Source: Acidobacterium sp. (GTDB lineage: Bacteria; Acidobacteriota; Terriglobia; Terriglobales; Acidobacteriaceae). Taken from it: 64,000 nucleotides of DNA. The notes beneath the pieces were generated by a model. The model made no database searches. It had not been told where the DNA came from and worked only from the letters and a program-made list of their open reading frames with translations. The stretch covers positions 62,001 to 126,000 of the forward strand of contig PMUI01000113.1 of assembly GCA_003166955.1 (NCBI GenBank), read 5' to 3'. Each line of letters starts with the position of its first letter. Position 1 is the first letter of the stretch. Both the position numbers and the translations under genes were made by a program. Below are positions 1 to 8,656 of the stretch, piece after piece.

Positions 1-116
1 TCGTCTTACACGTGATTACGGATTGAGTCGGTGATGTGGTCGCGGCTGTAGGCAGTCGACCAGCCGTCAGTAAGCCTGGCATGCCCACGCAAATCGGTTT
101 TAGCCCTGAATGGGCC

Positions 117-281
117 TCACCCCAGCAGCCGCGCCGCCTCCATTAACTCCCCAATCTTCGCCACGGCCTTCTTGTCGAACGAGACAAACGTCTCGCCCCC
201 CAGCGAGCGGCCCTCCCAGGCGATCACCCCGTGCGGAGGATCGGTCAAAAGTCCCCACTGGTCCCTTTCAACCGGCTGCGG
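117..281 (-). pseudogene. C-terminal remnant of an unidentified gene
   Basis: The minus strand holds an open frame of about 55 codons with coding-like composition that ends in TGA at 117-119. It contains segments such as PPHGVIAWEGRSLGG and a helical end ELMEAARLLG. The frame is closed upstream by a stop at 282-284, overlaps the end of the neighbouring dehydratase gene in another frame, and has no plausible start codon. I read it as the surviving C-terminus of a gene whose 5' part was lost. I do not recognise the family, and a chance open frame cannot be excluded. Positions 1-116 show nothing I can support. Confidence 0.3.
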
Positions 282-1599
282 TCACTTCTCCGGTCACGAC
301 GGTCTGCTTCTCGATCTTTGCCTGATCGAGTTCGATGTTGAAACCGGCTCCGATGGGCAGGGGAAAATGCGCCTTCACCGGCGCCGGCGGATGCTTCTCA
401 AAGTAGTAGAAGGTCGGCATCTTGGGCGGGGCGAGCAGGTATTCGGCGAAGGGGAAGTTCGCCGGTGACTGGCTGAAGATCGTGTGCAGAGCTGCATGCA
501 CGCCATGGCCGTGCGGGACGACGGGAATCTCATACACCGACGCGAGGGTGCCGATTTTGACCAGTTCCGAGATGCCGCCGCACCAATCCGGATCGCACTG
601 TAGGACCGAGATCGCGCTGGCCTCGAGGAATTTCTCCGCCTCCCATCGTCCGTAGAAATGCTCGCCGGTGGCGACGGGGATTTTCGTCGTCTGCAGAAAC
701 GTGACGAAAGCGTGCAGTTTGTCGGTGGTGACGATCTCTTCGATCCAGCGAGGCCGATATTGCTGCACGCGCTGCGCCCATTCCAACGCATAGCTCAGCG
801 TCCAGCCGTTGAAGGCGTCGAACATGATCTCGTCATCGTCGCCCAGCGTCTCGCGCAGGATGCGGACCATTTCGATGTTCTTCTTCATCCCCTCCGTGCC
901 CGACCCCGGCCCGTAAGGGATGAACCACTTCTGCATCGTGTAGCCGTCCTGCTTGTTCGTGAGCGCCTGTTTGCGCATCCCTTCCGGCTGGATCGAATAC
1001 TGCAGATTGCTGGCGTACGCTTCCACCGTCTGCCGCCCCGGACCACCCAGCAGTTGGTACACCGGCACGCCGTAATATTTCCCCCGCAGATCCCACAGGG
1101 CGTTGTCGATGGAGCTGATCGCCATACACTGTGCGCCATTGCGGCCGAAGGGCGCCCAACGATACATTTCGTCCCACAGCGTTTCCTGCGCGAGAGCGTC
1201 GCGCCCCAGCAGGAAGCGCCGGAAGTCGCGTCGCACCACCGCCGGCGCATCGCCGTCGATCGGACCGAAGAGGCCGTCCAGGCCCGCCTTCGTCCGCAGA
1301 CGCACATAACTGCTGCGCACCGGAACATTCTGCATCTGTCCTGGATGCTCGATATACTCCGGAGGCCGGATGTCGTCGTAAACGTACTCGCCCTTGACCT
1401 GATATTGCTGCTCGATGCCGATGTCCACCACGTGGTGGCCTTCGAGCTGGATCAGCTCCACCTCATCGATGATCAGCGGCCCGTTGCTGCGCTGGAAATC
1501 GAAGAGCATCGCGCCGGGTTGGGCGAGGAGCGGGGCGCGGGCGATCAGAGTTGTGACTGCGCCGGCGGCGGTTCCCAGCAGAAACTCACGGCGTTTCAT
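268..1599 (-). CDS. Exported enolase-superfamily dehydratase (mandelate racemase / L-rhamnonate dehydratase-like)
   Basis: This 443-residue protein is probably a Mg2+-dependent sugar acid dehydratase that abstracts a proton alpha to a carboxylate. It starts with a twin-arginine type signal (MKRREFLLGTAAGAV, residues 1-15), so it is probably exported folded. The capping domain is followed by a TIM barrel carrying the expected metal ligands: Asp261 (MFDAFNGW), Glu287 (WIEE) and Glu313 (TGEH). A His363 (VPHGHG) fits the catalytic base position. The stretch CDPDWCGGISELVKI closely resembles the corresponding part of E. coli RhmD from memory. The true substrate is not readable from sequence, so rhamnonate is only the nearest recalled match. 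The gene reads away from the Nramp-like gene behind it and may share its transcript; the gap is 49 bp. Confidence 0.85.
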   Translation of the reverse strand: MKRREFLLGTAAGAVTTLIARAPLLAQPGAMLFDFQRSNGPLIIDEVELIQLEGHHVVDIGIEQQYQVKGEYVYDDIRPPEYIEHPGQMQNVPVRSSYVRLRTKAGLDGLFGPIDGDAPAVVRRDFRRFLLGRDALAQETLWDEMYRWAPFGRNGAQCMAISSIDNALWDLRGKYYGVPVYQLLGGPGRQTVEAYASNLQYSIQPEGMRKQALTNKQDGYTMQKWFIPYGPGSGTEGMKKNIEMVRILRETLGDDDEIMFDAFNGWTLSYALEWAQRVQQYRPRWIEEIVTTDKLHAFVTFLQTTKIPVATGEHFYGRWEAEKFLEASAISVLQCDPDWCGGISELVKIGTLASVYEIPVVPHGHGVHAALHTIFSQSPANFPFAEYLLAPPKMPTFYYFEKHPPAPVKAHFPLPIGAGFNIELDQAKIEKQTVVTGEVTAAG

Positions 1600-1648
1600 G
1601 AATCGCTCTCCTGGGTGGCCATCTTACTCCGCGAATGACTGGGGGAGA

Positions 1649-2905
1649 CTAGTGGTGGGCCGGCCAGATTTGCTGGACCATGAGAATGATGGACAGGATG
1701 CTGACGACGACCGCTGTCGTCCAGGCGGCTCCGTTGAACCAGTGCGAATTGACCTGGTCGCCCATCAGGTCTTTTCGGTTGATGAGGATCAGCATGAGGA
1801 CGATGACCACGGGCAGCAGGATTCCGTTGAGGGCCTGCGATTCGATGGACCACTGGATCAGGCGGGCGTTGGGAATCAGCAAGACGGCCGATGACCCGCC
1901 CACGATGAGCAGCGTGTACAGCCAGTAGAAGGCCGGCGCTTCGTGGAAGCGCTTGTCGACACCGGATTCAAGGCCAAGGCCCTCGCACACCACGTAGGCG
2001 GTCGAAAGCGGGAGCACCGACGCGGCAAAGAAACCAGCGTTGAACAACCCGAACGAAAAGAGGATGAAAGCATATTGTCCGGCGAGCGGTTTCATGGCCT
2101 CGGCCGCGTCCGATGCTTCCTGAATCGATCCCATGTTGTGAACCCACAACGTCGCGGCACAGGCCACGATGATGAACCACGCGACCACGTCGGTGAAAAT
2201 CGAGCCGACAATGACGTCGACCCGCGAGCCGGCGTAGGACTCTTTTGTGACGCCTTTTTCGACGATGGAGGACTGGAGGTAGAACTGCATCCATGGCGCA
2301 ATGGTGGTGCCGATGACACTGACTACCATGAAGACATAGTTAGGATCGCGGAGGACTGAGGTGTTTGGCAGCTTGATGGTCGCGACCCAGGCTTCGTGCC
2401 AACCCGGATGCGCGAGCACGCCGGCAATGATGTAGGTGAAATAGATGAACGAGGCGAAGAGGAAGATTTTCTCGACGGTTTTGTAGTCGCCGCGCACTGC
2501 GAGGAGCCAGACGAGGCCTGCACAGATGGGGACGGAGATGTATTTCGAGACATGAAAAAGCTGCAGGCTGCCGGCGATGCCGGAAAATTCGCCGATGACG
2601 TTGCCGAAATTAACGATCACGAGCAGGACCATGATGATGATCGTGATGCGCAGGCCGAATTCCTCGCGGATGAGGTCGCTGAGGCCCTTGCCGGTGACCG
2701 CACCCATGCGTGAGCACATTTCCTGCACGACGATGAGCGCGAGGGTGACGGGGATCATGGTCCAGAGCAGCGCGTAGCCGAACTGCGCGCCCGCCTGGGA
2801 GTAGGTGAAGATGCCGTTGGGATCGTTGTCGACATTGGCCGTGATGAATCCCGGGCCGAGCACGGCGAGGAAGAGCAGAATCCGGGTTCTCCAGCGTTTC
2901 AGCAT
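1649..2905 (-). CDS. Nramp-family divalent metal transporter, non-canonical site
   Basis: This is an inner membrane protein of 418 residues with about eleven hydrophobic segments. The opening segment (LAVLGPGFITANVDNDPNG) matches TM1 of Nramp (MntH-type) carriers. I chose the ATG at 2905 because the longer frame upstream lacks membrane character and runs through the divergent promoter region. Canonical Nramp proteins have DPGN in TM1 and a Met-Pro-His in TM6. Here the matching regions read NDPNG and IAPWMQFYLQ, so the Met and His that help bind Mn2+ or Fe2+ are replaced. It therefore belongs to the divergent Nramp-related branches, some of which move Mg2+ or Al3+, and the substrate should be left open. 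It is divergent from the beta-propeller gene at 3075. Confidence 0.85.
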   Translation of the reverse strand: MLKRWRTRILLFLAVLGPGFITANVDNDPNGIFTYSQAGAQFGYALLWTMIPVTLALIVVQEMCSRMGAVTGKGLSDLIREEFGLRITIIIMVLLVIVNFGNVIGEFSGIAGSLQLFHVSKYISVPICAGLVWLLAVRGDYKTVEKIFLFASFIYFTYIIAGVLAHPGWHEAWVATIKLPNTSVLRDPNYVFMVVSVIGTTIAPWMQFYLQSSIVEKGVTKESYAGSRVDVIVGSIFTDVVAWFIIVACAATLWVHNMGSIQEASDAAEAMKPLAGQYAFILFSFGLFNAGFFAASVLPLSTAYVVCEGLGLESGVDKRFHEAPAFYWLYTLLIVGGSSAVLLIPNARLIQWSIESQALNGILLPVVIVLMLILINRKDLMGDQVNSHWFNGAAWTTAVVVSILSIILMVQQIWPAHH

Positions 2906-2984
2906 GTCGGCGCAGTCGTAATTCGCGGGATTCCGAGCCTGCAGGCCCGGGATAGCAGGAGCGGCGAAACCCCAGTGTAGGCGA

Positions 2985-2998
2985 CGAATCGCGATTTG
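2985..2998. promoter_or_regulatory. Candidate operator in divergent promoter region
   Basis: The 169-bp gap between the Nramp-like gene and the beta-propeller gene contains the palindrome AATCGCGATT at 2987-2996, imperfectly extended on both sides. A CTGACA...TACACT pair around it on the minus strand could be a weak promoter for the transporter, though the 19-bp spacing is long. No regulator can be assigned. Confidence 0.25.
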
Positions 2999-3074
2999 TG
3001 TCAGACGATTTGCCTTGCAGGTTTCGATGGTGTGCGCGCCCCGGCGGAATGCTTTCTGTAGACTGAAATTCAGC

Positions 3075-5318
3075 ATGAATTCGAGCCCGTTTCGCCGTCT
3101 CATATCGACAGTTCAGGTTTTTGCGCTGCCCCTTTTCGCGGCCTGTCTCTATTTGCAACACGCCTCGCCCGCGCAAGCCCAGGGCACTCGCCTGTGGAGC
3201 GAATCGCGCTTCGAGGAGCTGGAACGCGGCACGCCCAACGGCGTGGCTATCACCAGCGACGGGCATCTGATTCCTGGGCCGGAAAGCAAGCTGGTTCTCG
3301 CCACGCCGTCGACGTATGCCTGGTCGGTCGCGGCCGACCGCGATGGCAACGCGTACGTCTCGACAGGCACTCCGGCGACCGTGCTGCGCGTGACGCCGGA
3401 CGGCAAATCGACGACGCTGTTCACGACGCGCGACATGAGCGTGCAGACGGTGCGCGTGGGTCCTGACGGTTCGGTGTATGCGGCGACTTTGCCTTCGGGT
3501 AAGGTCTACAAACTCGATGCTCACGCGGAAAACAAAAACGACGACAGCGCCACTCTGGTGTTCGACCCGGGCGCGACTCAGGAAAAGCCGAAGTACGTCT
3601 GGGACCTCGCGTTTGACGCGCAGGGGCGGCTCTACGTGGCGACCGGCGGCCCGGCGGCTGTTTATCGTGTCGGTGGCGGCGGCAAGCCTGAGCTGTTCTT
3701 CAAGAGCGACGAGGAGCACATCCGCGCGCTGGCGTTCGACAAGTCGGGGAATTTGATCGCCGGCTCCGACGGCACGGGCCTCGTCTATCGCATCGACGCT
3801 TCGGGGAAGGCGTTCGTGCTCTACGATGCGCCGAAGAAGGAGATCACGTCGGTGATTGTCGCCCCCGATGGCACGATCTACGCGGCGGGGGTGGGCGAGA
3901 AGGGACACAACAATCTGCCGCCGCTGCCGGTGACCGGCCAGGCAACTATAACAGCGACGATCACAATCGTGACTCCCGGCTCGGTGCAGGCTTTCAATGG
4001 AAACAGCCTGATCCCGGAAGGATCGGAGCTTTACGAGATTCCGCACGGCGACGGGCCGCCGCGGAAGATTTGGGGCGGCCACGACGACATCGTCTACTCG
4101 CTGGCCTGGACGCCCGAAGGTCTGCTGGCTGCCACCGGCAATCGCGGGCGCGTCTTCCGCATTCACGACGATGGCACCTGGGCCGACGTTGCTCACCTCG
4201 AAGCATCCCAGGCCACCGGCTTTGCCGACTCGCCCAAAGGCCTGTACGTCAGTACCGCCAACTCGGGCAAGCTCTTCCTGCTGAGCCACGGAGGATCGTC
4301 CGAAGGAACGTATCTCAGCGAGGTCTTCGACGCCGGTGTCTTCGCGCAATGGGGCCGCGCCGAGGTCGAGCTGGGCGCAACGCCCGGGGCATCGGTGCAG
4401 ATGTTTGCCCGCGCCGGCAACATCGAAAATCCGCAGCGCGCCTGGGGGGACTGGAAGCAGTTCAGGCCCAACACCGACGCCCTCGGTATCGACTCATCGC
4501 GCTTCATGCAGTGGAAGCTGGTGGAGCGTCCTGGCGCGGAGGTGGGCGCGGTTGCTATCAATTATCTGCCAGTGAACATGCCGCCCGCCGTGGACGAAAT
4601 CGTGGTCGCGCCCGGAGCACGTGCGAATTTCATCCAGCAACAACCGGGGCAGCCGCAACAGATCAGCATCAATTTTCCGTCCTCGCAAAATAACGGCATC
4701 AGCTTCGGTCAGGAGCCGGGAAGGGAACCGCTGCCTGCGATTCGGGACCGCAACGCCGTCACGGTTCGCTGGGCCGCGCATGACGACAACGGCGACGAGC
4801 TGAGTTTCGCTCTTTACTACCGCGGCGAAGGCGAACACAACTGGCAGTTCCTGCGCGATCACATCACGGAGCGCTTCTACTCCTTCGACTCTTCGCAATT
4901 GCCCGATGGGCATTACCGCCTGTGGGTCGTCGCAAGCGATGCGCGCTCTCACAATCCGGGCGAGGCGCTCACCGGGGCGCGCGTCAGCGACGAGTTTGTC
5001 ATCGACACCACGCCGCCGGTCGTCTCCGGCCTCGAGGCGCACCTGGTCAATGGCAAGATTCACGTCTCATTCATGGCGACGGACGCGACCTCGCCGGTTA
5101 CGCATGCGCAGTTTTCCATCGACGCGGGCCGCTGGCAGTATGTAGCTCCGGTGGGCAACATCGCGGATTCGCTGACGGAGCACTTTGAGTTCGACGCGCC
5201 GCTGCCGCCCGCGCGCCCGGATGCCGATGTGCCGGCCGATACCAGCGAGCACGTCATCTCGATTCGCGTCTACGACCGCTACGACAACGTGGTGACGTTG
5301 AAGGCGGTGGTGCGATGA
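3075..5318 (+). CDS. Secreted beta-propeller protein with C-terminal Ig/FN3-like region
   Basis: This is a 747-residue exported protein. The ATG at 3075 gives a clean Sec signal peptide (basic MNSSPFRRL, a hydrophobic core, and a cut near SPAQAQ), whereas longer frames do not. Residues about 35-440 contain repeated strands of the type 'DGSVYAATLPSGKVYKL' and 'AFDAQGRLYVATGG', typical of SMP-30/NHL-like propellers. The C-terminal third has an Ig/FN3-like look (VSDEFVIDTTPPVVSGLEA). I know no specific function. Candidates are a periplasmic sensor, a binding scaffold or an outer surface protein. The LolC-like permease follows after a 73-bp repeat-filled gap, which leaves co-transcription possible. 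Confidence 0.75.
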   Translation: MNSSPFRRLISTVQVFALPLFAACLYLQHASPAQAQGTRLWSESRFEELERGTPNGVAITSDGHLIPGPESKLVLATPSTYAWSVAADRDGNAYVSTGTPATVLRVTPDGKSTTLFTTRDMSVQTVRVGPDGSVYAATLPSGKVYKLDAHAENKNDDSATLVFDPGATQEKPKYVWDLAFDAQGRLYVATGGPAAVYRVGGGGKPELFFKSDEEHIRALAFDKSGNLIAGSDGTGLVYRIDASGKAFVLYDAPKKEITSVIVAPDGTIYAAGVGEKGHNNLPPLPVTGQATITATITIVTPGSVQAFNGNSLIPEGSELYEIPHGDGPPRKIWGGHDDIVYSLAWTPEGLLAATGNRGRVFRIHDDGTWADVAHLEASQATGFADSPKGLYVSTANSGKLFLLSHGGSSEGTYLSEVFDAGVFAQWGRAEVELGATPGASVQMFARAGNIENPQRAWGDWKQFRPNTDALGIDSSRFMQWKLVERPGAEVGAVAINYLPVNMPPAVDEIVVAPGARANFIQQQPGQPQQISINFPSSQNNGISFGQEPGREPLPAIRDRNAVTVRWAAHDDNGDELSFALYYRGEGEHNWQFLRDHITERFYSFDSSQLPDGHYRLWVVASDARSHNPGEALTGARVSDEFVIDTTPPVVSGLEAHLVNGKIHVSFMATDATSPVTHAQFSIDAGRWQYVAPVGNIADSLTEHFEFDAPLPPARPDADVPADTSEHVISIRVYDRYDNVVTLKAVVR

Positions 5319-5325
5319 GGGCAGC

Positions 5326-5384
5326 GGAAAAGCGGTTAGCGATGAAGCGGTTAGCCAGAAACGGTCCGCGGAAATGCGGCTTGC
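5326..5384. repeat. 15-bp tandem repeat array
   Basis: Four 14-15 bp units follow the stop codon at 5316-5318: GGAAAAGCGGTTAGC, GATGAAGCGGTTAGC, CAGAAACGGTCCGC and GGAAATGCGGCTTGC. The second is identical to the unit at 9586-9600, so this is one dispersed repeat family. Confidence 0.85.
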
Positions 5385-5391
5385 GTAGAAC

Positions 5392-6645
5392 ATGAGGTTT
5401 GAACTTTTCGTCGCCGCTCGTTATTTGCGGGCCAAGCGCCGCCAGGCCGTCATCGGCGTCATTACCTGGATCTCGATCGCGGGCGTGGCGGTCGGCGTCG
5501 CGTCGCTGATTCTCGCGCTGGCCATCACTAACGGCACGCGGCGCGATCTGCAGGACCGGCTGCTCAGCTCGACGTCGCACGTCGATCTGATGCGCACGAT
5601 GAGCGACGGCATCCGCGACTGGCGCCCGCTGCTGGATCGGCTGCGGCGTTTGCCGCATGTGGCGGCGGCGGCGCCTGGGCTGTATGAGCCGGTGCTGATC
5701 TCGCGCAACGGAGCGCGCGCGGGCGGCGCGATGCTGAAGGGGATTATTCCGTCGGAAGAGCGGTCGGTTTCGGATATGCTCGCGAATCTCAAAGAGGGCA
5801 GCATTGCGCCGCTCAGCGAGGTGGCCAATACTGAAGACCAGTACGGCACCCCGACGCCGCCGCTGGTGATTGGGACGGATCTGGCCGACTCGATCGGGGC
5901 CAGCTTGAACGATGTGGTGATGATCACCAGCCCGCAGGGCGATCTGACTCCCTACGGAGTGGTGCCGAAGTACCAGCGATTTCGGGTGGTTGGGATTTTT
6001 CATTCTGGTTTCTACCAGTACGACTCGAGCTTCGGGTTCATCCGTCTTTCCGATGCGCAACGACTCTTTGGCGAGCCCGACCTCGTCTCGATCATTTCGT
6101 TCCGGGTCGACGATCTCTATCGCGCGAACTTCATCGGCGATGAGATTGAGCAGGCCGCGGGGCCTGGATTCACGACGACGAACTGGATGGAACAGAACCG
6201 CGAGCTGTTTCGCGCGCTGAAGCTGGAGCAGATCGTCACGTTCATCGTGATCGGCCTGATCGTCTGCGTCGCGGCGCTGAATATTCTCATCGCGCTAACC
6301 ATGATGGTGATGGAGAAGACCAGGGACATTGCGGTGTTGATGTCGATGGGGGTTGAGCCGGGGCAGATTCGGCGGATTTTTCTGTTGCAGGGGCTGCTGA
6401 TCAGCGTGATCGGGACCGTGTTTGGGCTGATCCTTGGGTACGTCCTTGCGTGGGCGGGCGGTCACTACCGGTTCATTCATCTTTCCGCCGATGTTTATTC
6501 GCTGGACTATCTTCCGTTCGCGCCGCGCATCCTACATGGCGTGATTGTGACGGGTCTGTCGCTGGGAGTTTCGCTGTTGGCTACGCTGTACCCGTCCAGC
6601 TCGGCGGCGCGGGTGCTGCCTGCTGAGGCTTTGCGGTACGAGTAG
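5392..6645 (+). CDS. LolC/LolE-type ABC transporter permease
   Basis: This 417-residue protein has the FtsX/LolC layout: one N-terminal membrane helix (AVIGVITWISIAGVAVGVA), a large periplasmic domain (about 45-270) and three C-terminal helices from about residue 280 (IVTFIVIGLIVCVAALNIL). The N-terminal 'ARYLRAKRR' followed by the helix is typical of LolC/E, which extract lipoproteins from the inner membrane for transfer to the outer membrane. The cytoplasmic-loop motif near residue 310 (EKTRDIAVLMSMG) is the coupling region for a LolD ATPase. No LolD gene lies next to it; a toxin-antitoxin pair follows instead, so the ATPase must be encoded elsewhere. Orphan MacB-like permease function is an alternative. 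Confidence 0.85.
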   Translation: MRFELFVAARYLRAKRRQAVIGVITWISIAGVAVGVASLILALAITNGTRRDLQDRLLSSTSHVDLMRTMSDGIRDWRPLLDRLRRLPHVAAAAPGLYEPVLISRNGARAGGAMLKGIIPSEERSVSDMLANLKEGSIAPLSEVANTEDQYGTPTPPLVIGTDLADSIGASLNDVVMITSPQGDLTPYGVVPKYQRFRVVGIFHSGFYQYDSSFGFIRLSDAQRLFGEPDLVSIISFRVDDLYRANFIGDEIEQAAGPGFTTTNWMEQNRELFRALKLEQIVTFIVIGLIVCVAALNILIALTMMVMEKTRDIAVLMSMGVEPGQIRRIFLLQGLLISVIGTVFGLILGYVLAWAGGHYRFIHLSADVYSLDYLPFAPRILHGVIVTGLSLGVSLLATLYPSSSAARVLPAEALRYE

Positions 6646-6669
6646 GTCATAGTCTTCTATACTTGAAGC

Positions 6670-6894
6670 ATGGAACTTCGCCTCACGCCGGACGAAGAAG
6701 CGCGACTGGCGGCCATCGCCGCGGTTGTCGGCAGCAATCCTGAACAGTTGATTAAGGATGCTGCATTCAGCCTTCTTGAGGAGGACAACCGTTTTCGTGA
6801 GGCGGTGCGGATTGGTATAGCACAGGCAGACGGCGGCGAGTTGATGGACGAAGCCGCCATGGACGCTCGCGTTGACCGCCTGTTCCCGTCCTGA
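6670..6894 (+). CDS. Antitoxin of a RelE/ParE-type module
   Basis: This is a small acidic protein of 74 residues (MELRLTPDEEARLAAIA at the start, then two helical stretches). Its gene ends 2 bp before a RelE/ParE toxin gene, the usual antitoxin-first order. The N-terminal strand-helix pattern fits a DNA-binding antitoxin, and the acidic C-terminus (DEAAMDARVDRLF) would wrap around the toxin. Such pairs usually repress their own promoter, which would lie in the 24-bp gap after the LolC-like gene or within that gene. The family is assigned mainly from context. Confidence 0.75.
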   Translation: MELRLTPDEEARLAAIAAVVGSNPEQLIKDAAFSLLEEDNRFREAVRIGIAQADGGELMDEAAMDARVDRLFPS

Positions 6895-6896
6895 AG

Positions 6897-7172
6897 ATGC
6901 GGATTGTCTGGACGCCGGCGGCTGCGGACGACCTTGAACAGATCGCCGGCTACCTGAAGGAACATCATCCGAGTTACGCTTATTCGACTCTGCAGGAGTT
7001 GTACGAAACGATTCGATCCCTGAAGAGCTTTCCCCAGAGTGGCCGCCCTGGGCGCGAGGAGGGAACGCGCGAACTCGTCTTTGCGCGACTGCCGTACATC
7101 GCGATTTATCGTGTGAAGAACAACGCCATTGAACTGCTGCGCATCTGGCATTCCGCTCGAAATCGCCCATAA
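6897..7172 (+). CDS. RelE/ParE family toxin
   Basis: This 91-residue protein has the RelE/ParE fold signature. It opens with a strand and 'TPAAADDLEQIAGYLKEH', has a helix ending in 'SFPQSGRPGREEGTRELV', and closes with the strands YIAIYRVKNNAIELLRIWHSAR. RelE proteins cut ribosome-bound mRNA and ParE proteins inhibit gyrase; the sequence alone does not decide, though the C-terminal 'IWHSAR' resembles ParE-like members. It begins 2 bp after the antitoxin and is almost certainly translationally coupled to it. The module sits where a LolD gene might be expected. Confidence 0.88.
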   Translation: MRIVWTPAAADDLEQIAGYLKEHHPSYAYSTLQELYETIRSLKSFPQSGRPGREEGTRELVFARLPYIAIYRVKNNAIELLRIWHSARNRP

Positions 7173-7273
7173 CAGCGCGAGATACATTCTCCTGTTCGCG
7201 TCGCGCATCCAACATGGCGGTACCAGACCGGTCCGCTTCACCGGCCACAAAACCATGGAGGAGTCCGGCAGGA

Positions 7274-8548
7274 ATGAACGGTAAGCTCGTGTTCGCCACT
7301 CTGGCACTTCTGCTTGTTGCGCCCTTTTCCTTCGCTTTCTCGTTTCTGACCCACGAAACCATCATCGACATGACGTGGGAGTCGGGCATCAAGCCCGTGC
7401 TGCTGAGCAAGTATCCCGACACCACCCCCGATCAGCTCCGGATGGCCCACGCTTACGCCTATGGCGGCTCGGTGATTCAGGATGCGGGCTACTATCCGTT
7501 CGGTCATCCGTCCTTCAGCGATCTGGCGCACTACGTGCGAACCGGGGACTTCGTCACGAATCTTATTCGCGAGTCGCGCGATGTGAATGAGCTGGCGTTC
7601 GCTCTGGGGGCGCTGTCGCACTACGTTGGCGACACGATCGGTCATGAGGAAGCGGTGAATCCGGCCGTTGCCATTGAATTTCCGGACCTGGGAAAGAAGT
7701 ACGGCCCGATGGTGACCTATGAGCAGTCTCCCTACGCGCATGTGCGCACCGAATGGGCGTTCGACATCGATCAACTCGGCCATAGCCGCTTCCCTCCGGC
7801 TGCCTATCTGCGCCACGTTGGTTTCAAGGTTTCGCGCGGACTGCTGGAGCGCGCGTTCTACGTGACGTACGGGCTTAGTCTTGGGAGCATCATGGGAAAT
7901 GAGTCGCACGCGATCGGCAGTTATGACTGGGCGGTGCGCCAGTTTCTTCCGCGCGTCTCCTTCGCCGAAGTCATGCTGCACCGGAAGAGCTTTCCCGCCG
8001 ACGAAGACCTTCCGGGTTTTCATACCTTTGAGGATCGGGTGAAAGATGCATCAGCCCGCAACGGATGGGAGCCGTTCCGGAAACATAAAGCGAGCTTCGA
8101 AACGCGCCTGGTCGCCTTTTTCATTGTGATCCTGCCCAAAGTCGGCATTCTCTCCGACCTCTCGATTCGAGGTCCTGACAAGGACTCCGAAGAGAAGTAC
8201 GTGGAAGGAGTGAATCACGCGACCGACCGCTATCTGGAACTGCTGGGTCAGCTGGCGGGGAAGGCTCAGGAAGTCTTCTCCGTCCCCGACCTTGACCTCG
8301 ACACGGGCTACGCCAGCCGCCCTGGCACCTATGGCCTCATGGACAAGACCTATGCCACGCTTCTCGATCGCGTAACCACGCAGACCGCCAAGCCTCCGCT
8401 GGGTCTGCGGCAAAACATTCTTGCGTTCTATTCGAATCCCGACGCTCCCATCGAAACGAAGCGGCACCCGCGTCAGTGGGCCCGGGTGCAAAAGGAGCTG
8501 GAAGTTCTGCGCAACATGCCCGCCACGCGCATTCCGGACGCGAAGTGA
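7274..8548 (+). CDS. Exported Zn-dependent phospholipase C / S1-P1 nuclease-like protein
   Basis: This is a 424-residue protein with a Sec signal (MNGKLVFATLALLLVAPFSFA). The ATG at 7274 is preceded by a GGAGGAG stretch at 7257-7263. The mature N-terminus has the motif SFLTHE, followed by conserved His residues in 'ALGALSHYVGDTIGHEEAVNP' (quoted to show the paired His). This matches the zinc-dependent phospholipase C fold (PF00882), where Trp/His/Asp/Glu residues bind a tri-zinc site. The rest is helical and less conserved, longer than the roughly 250 residues of secreted bacterial PLCs. The substrate is unknown. It lies just before cdsA, and a link to phospholipid turnover is only suggestive. 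Confidence 0.75.
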   Translation: MNGKLVFATLALLLVAPFSFAFSFLTHETIIDMTWESGIKPVLLSKYPDTTPDQLRMAHAYAYGGSVIQDAGYYPFGHPSFSDLAHYVRTGDFVTNLIRESRDVNELAFALGALSHYVGDTIGHEEAVNPAVAIEFPDLGKKYGPMVTYEQSPYAHVRTEWAFDIDQLGHSRFPPAAYLRHVGFKVSRGLLERAFYVTYGLSLGSIMGNESHAIGSYDWAVRQFLPRVSFAEVMLHRKSFPADEDLPGFHTFEDRVKDASARNGWEPFRKHKASFETRLVAFFIVILPKVGILSDLSIRGPDKDSEEKYVEGVNHATDRYLELLGQLAGKAQEVFSVPDLDLDTGYASRPGTYGLMDKTYATLLDRVTTQTAKPPLGLRQNILAFYSNPDAPIETKRHPRQWARVQKELEVLRNMPATRIPDAK

Positions 8549-8656
8549 GGCCGCGGGGCCACTTCCCAATTCGAATCGCCAATTCATCCCGGAAGTTACC
8601 TGACTCGGTTCATCCAGGCGCCGCCGCGCCTCCTGGCGTGTATTCTGACCCCGGAC

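Noticed and set aside
2610-4349. Minus-strand frame of 579 codons spanning two divergent genes
   Set aside because: It crosses a clear divergent promoter region and overlaps conserved parts of both genes in the wrong frame.
6670-7172. Reading the toxin-antitoxin pair as part of a larger mobile element
   Set aside because: No integrase, transposase, inverted repeats or tRNA boundary could be found around it.
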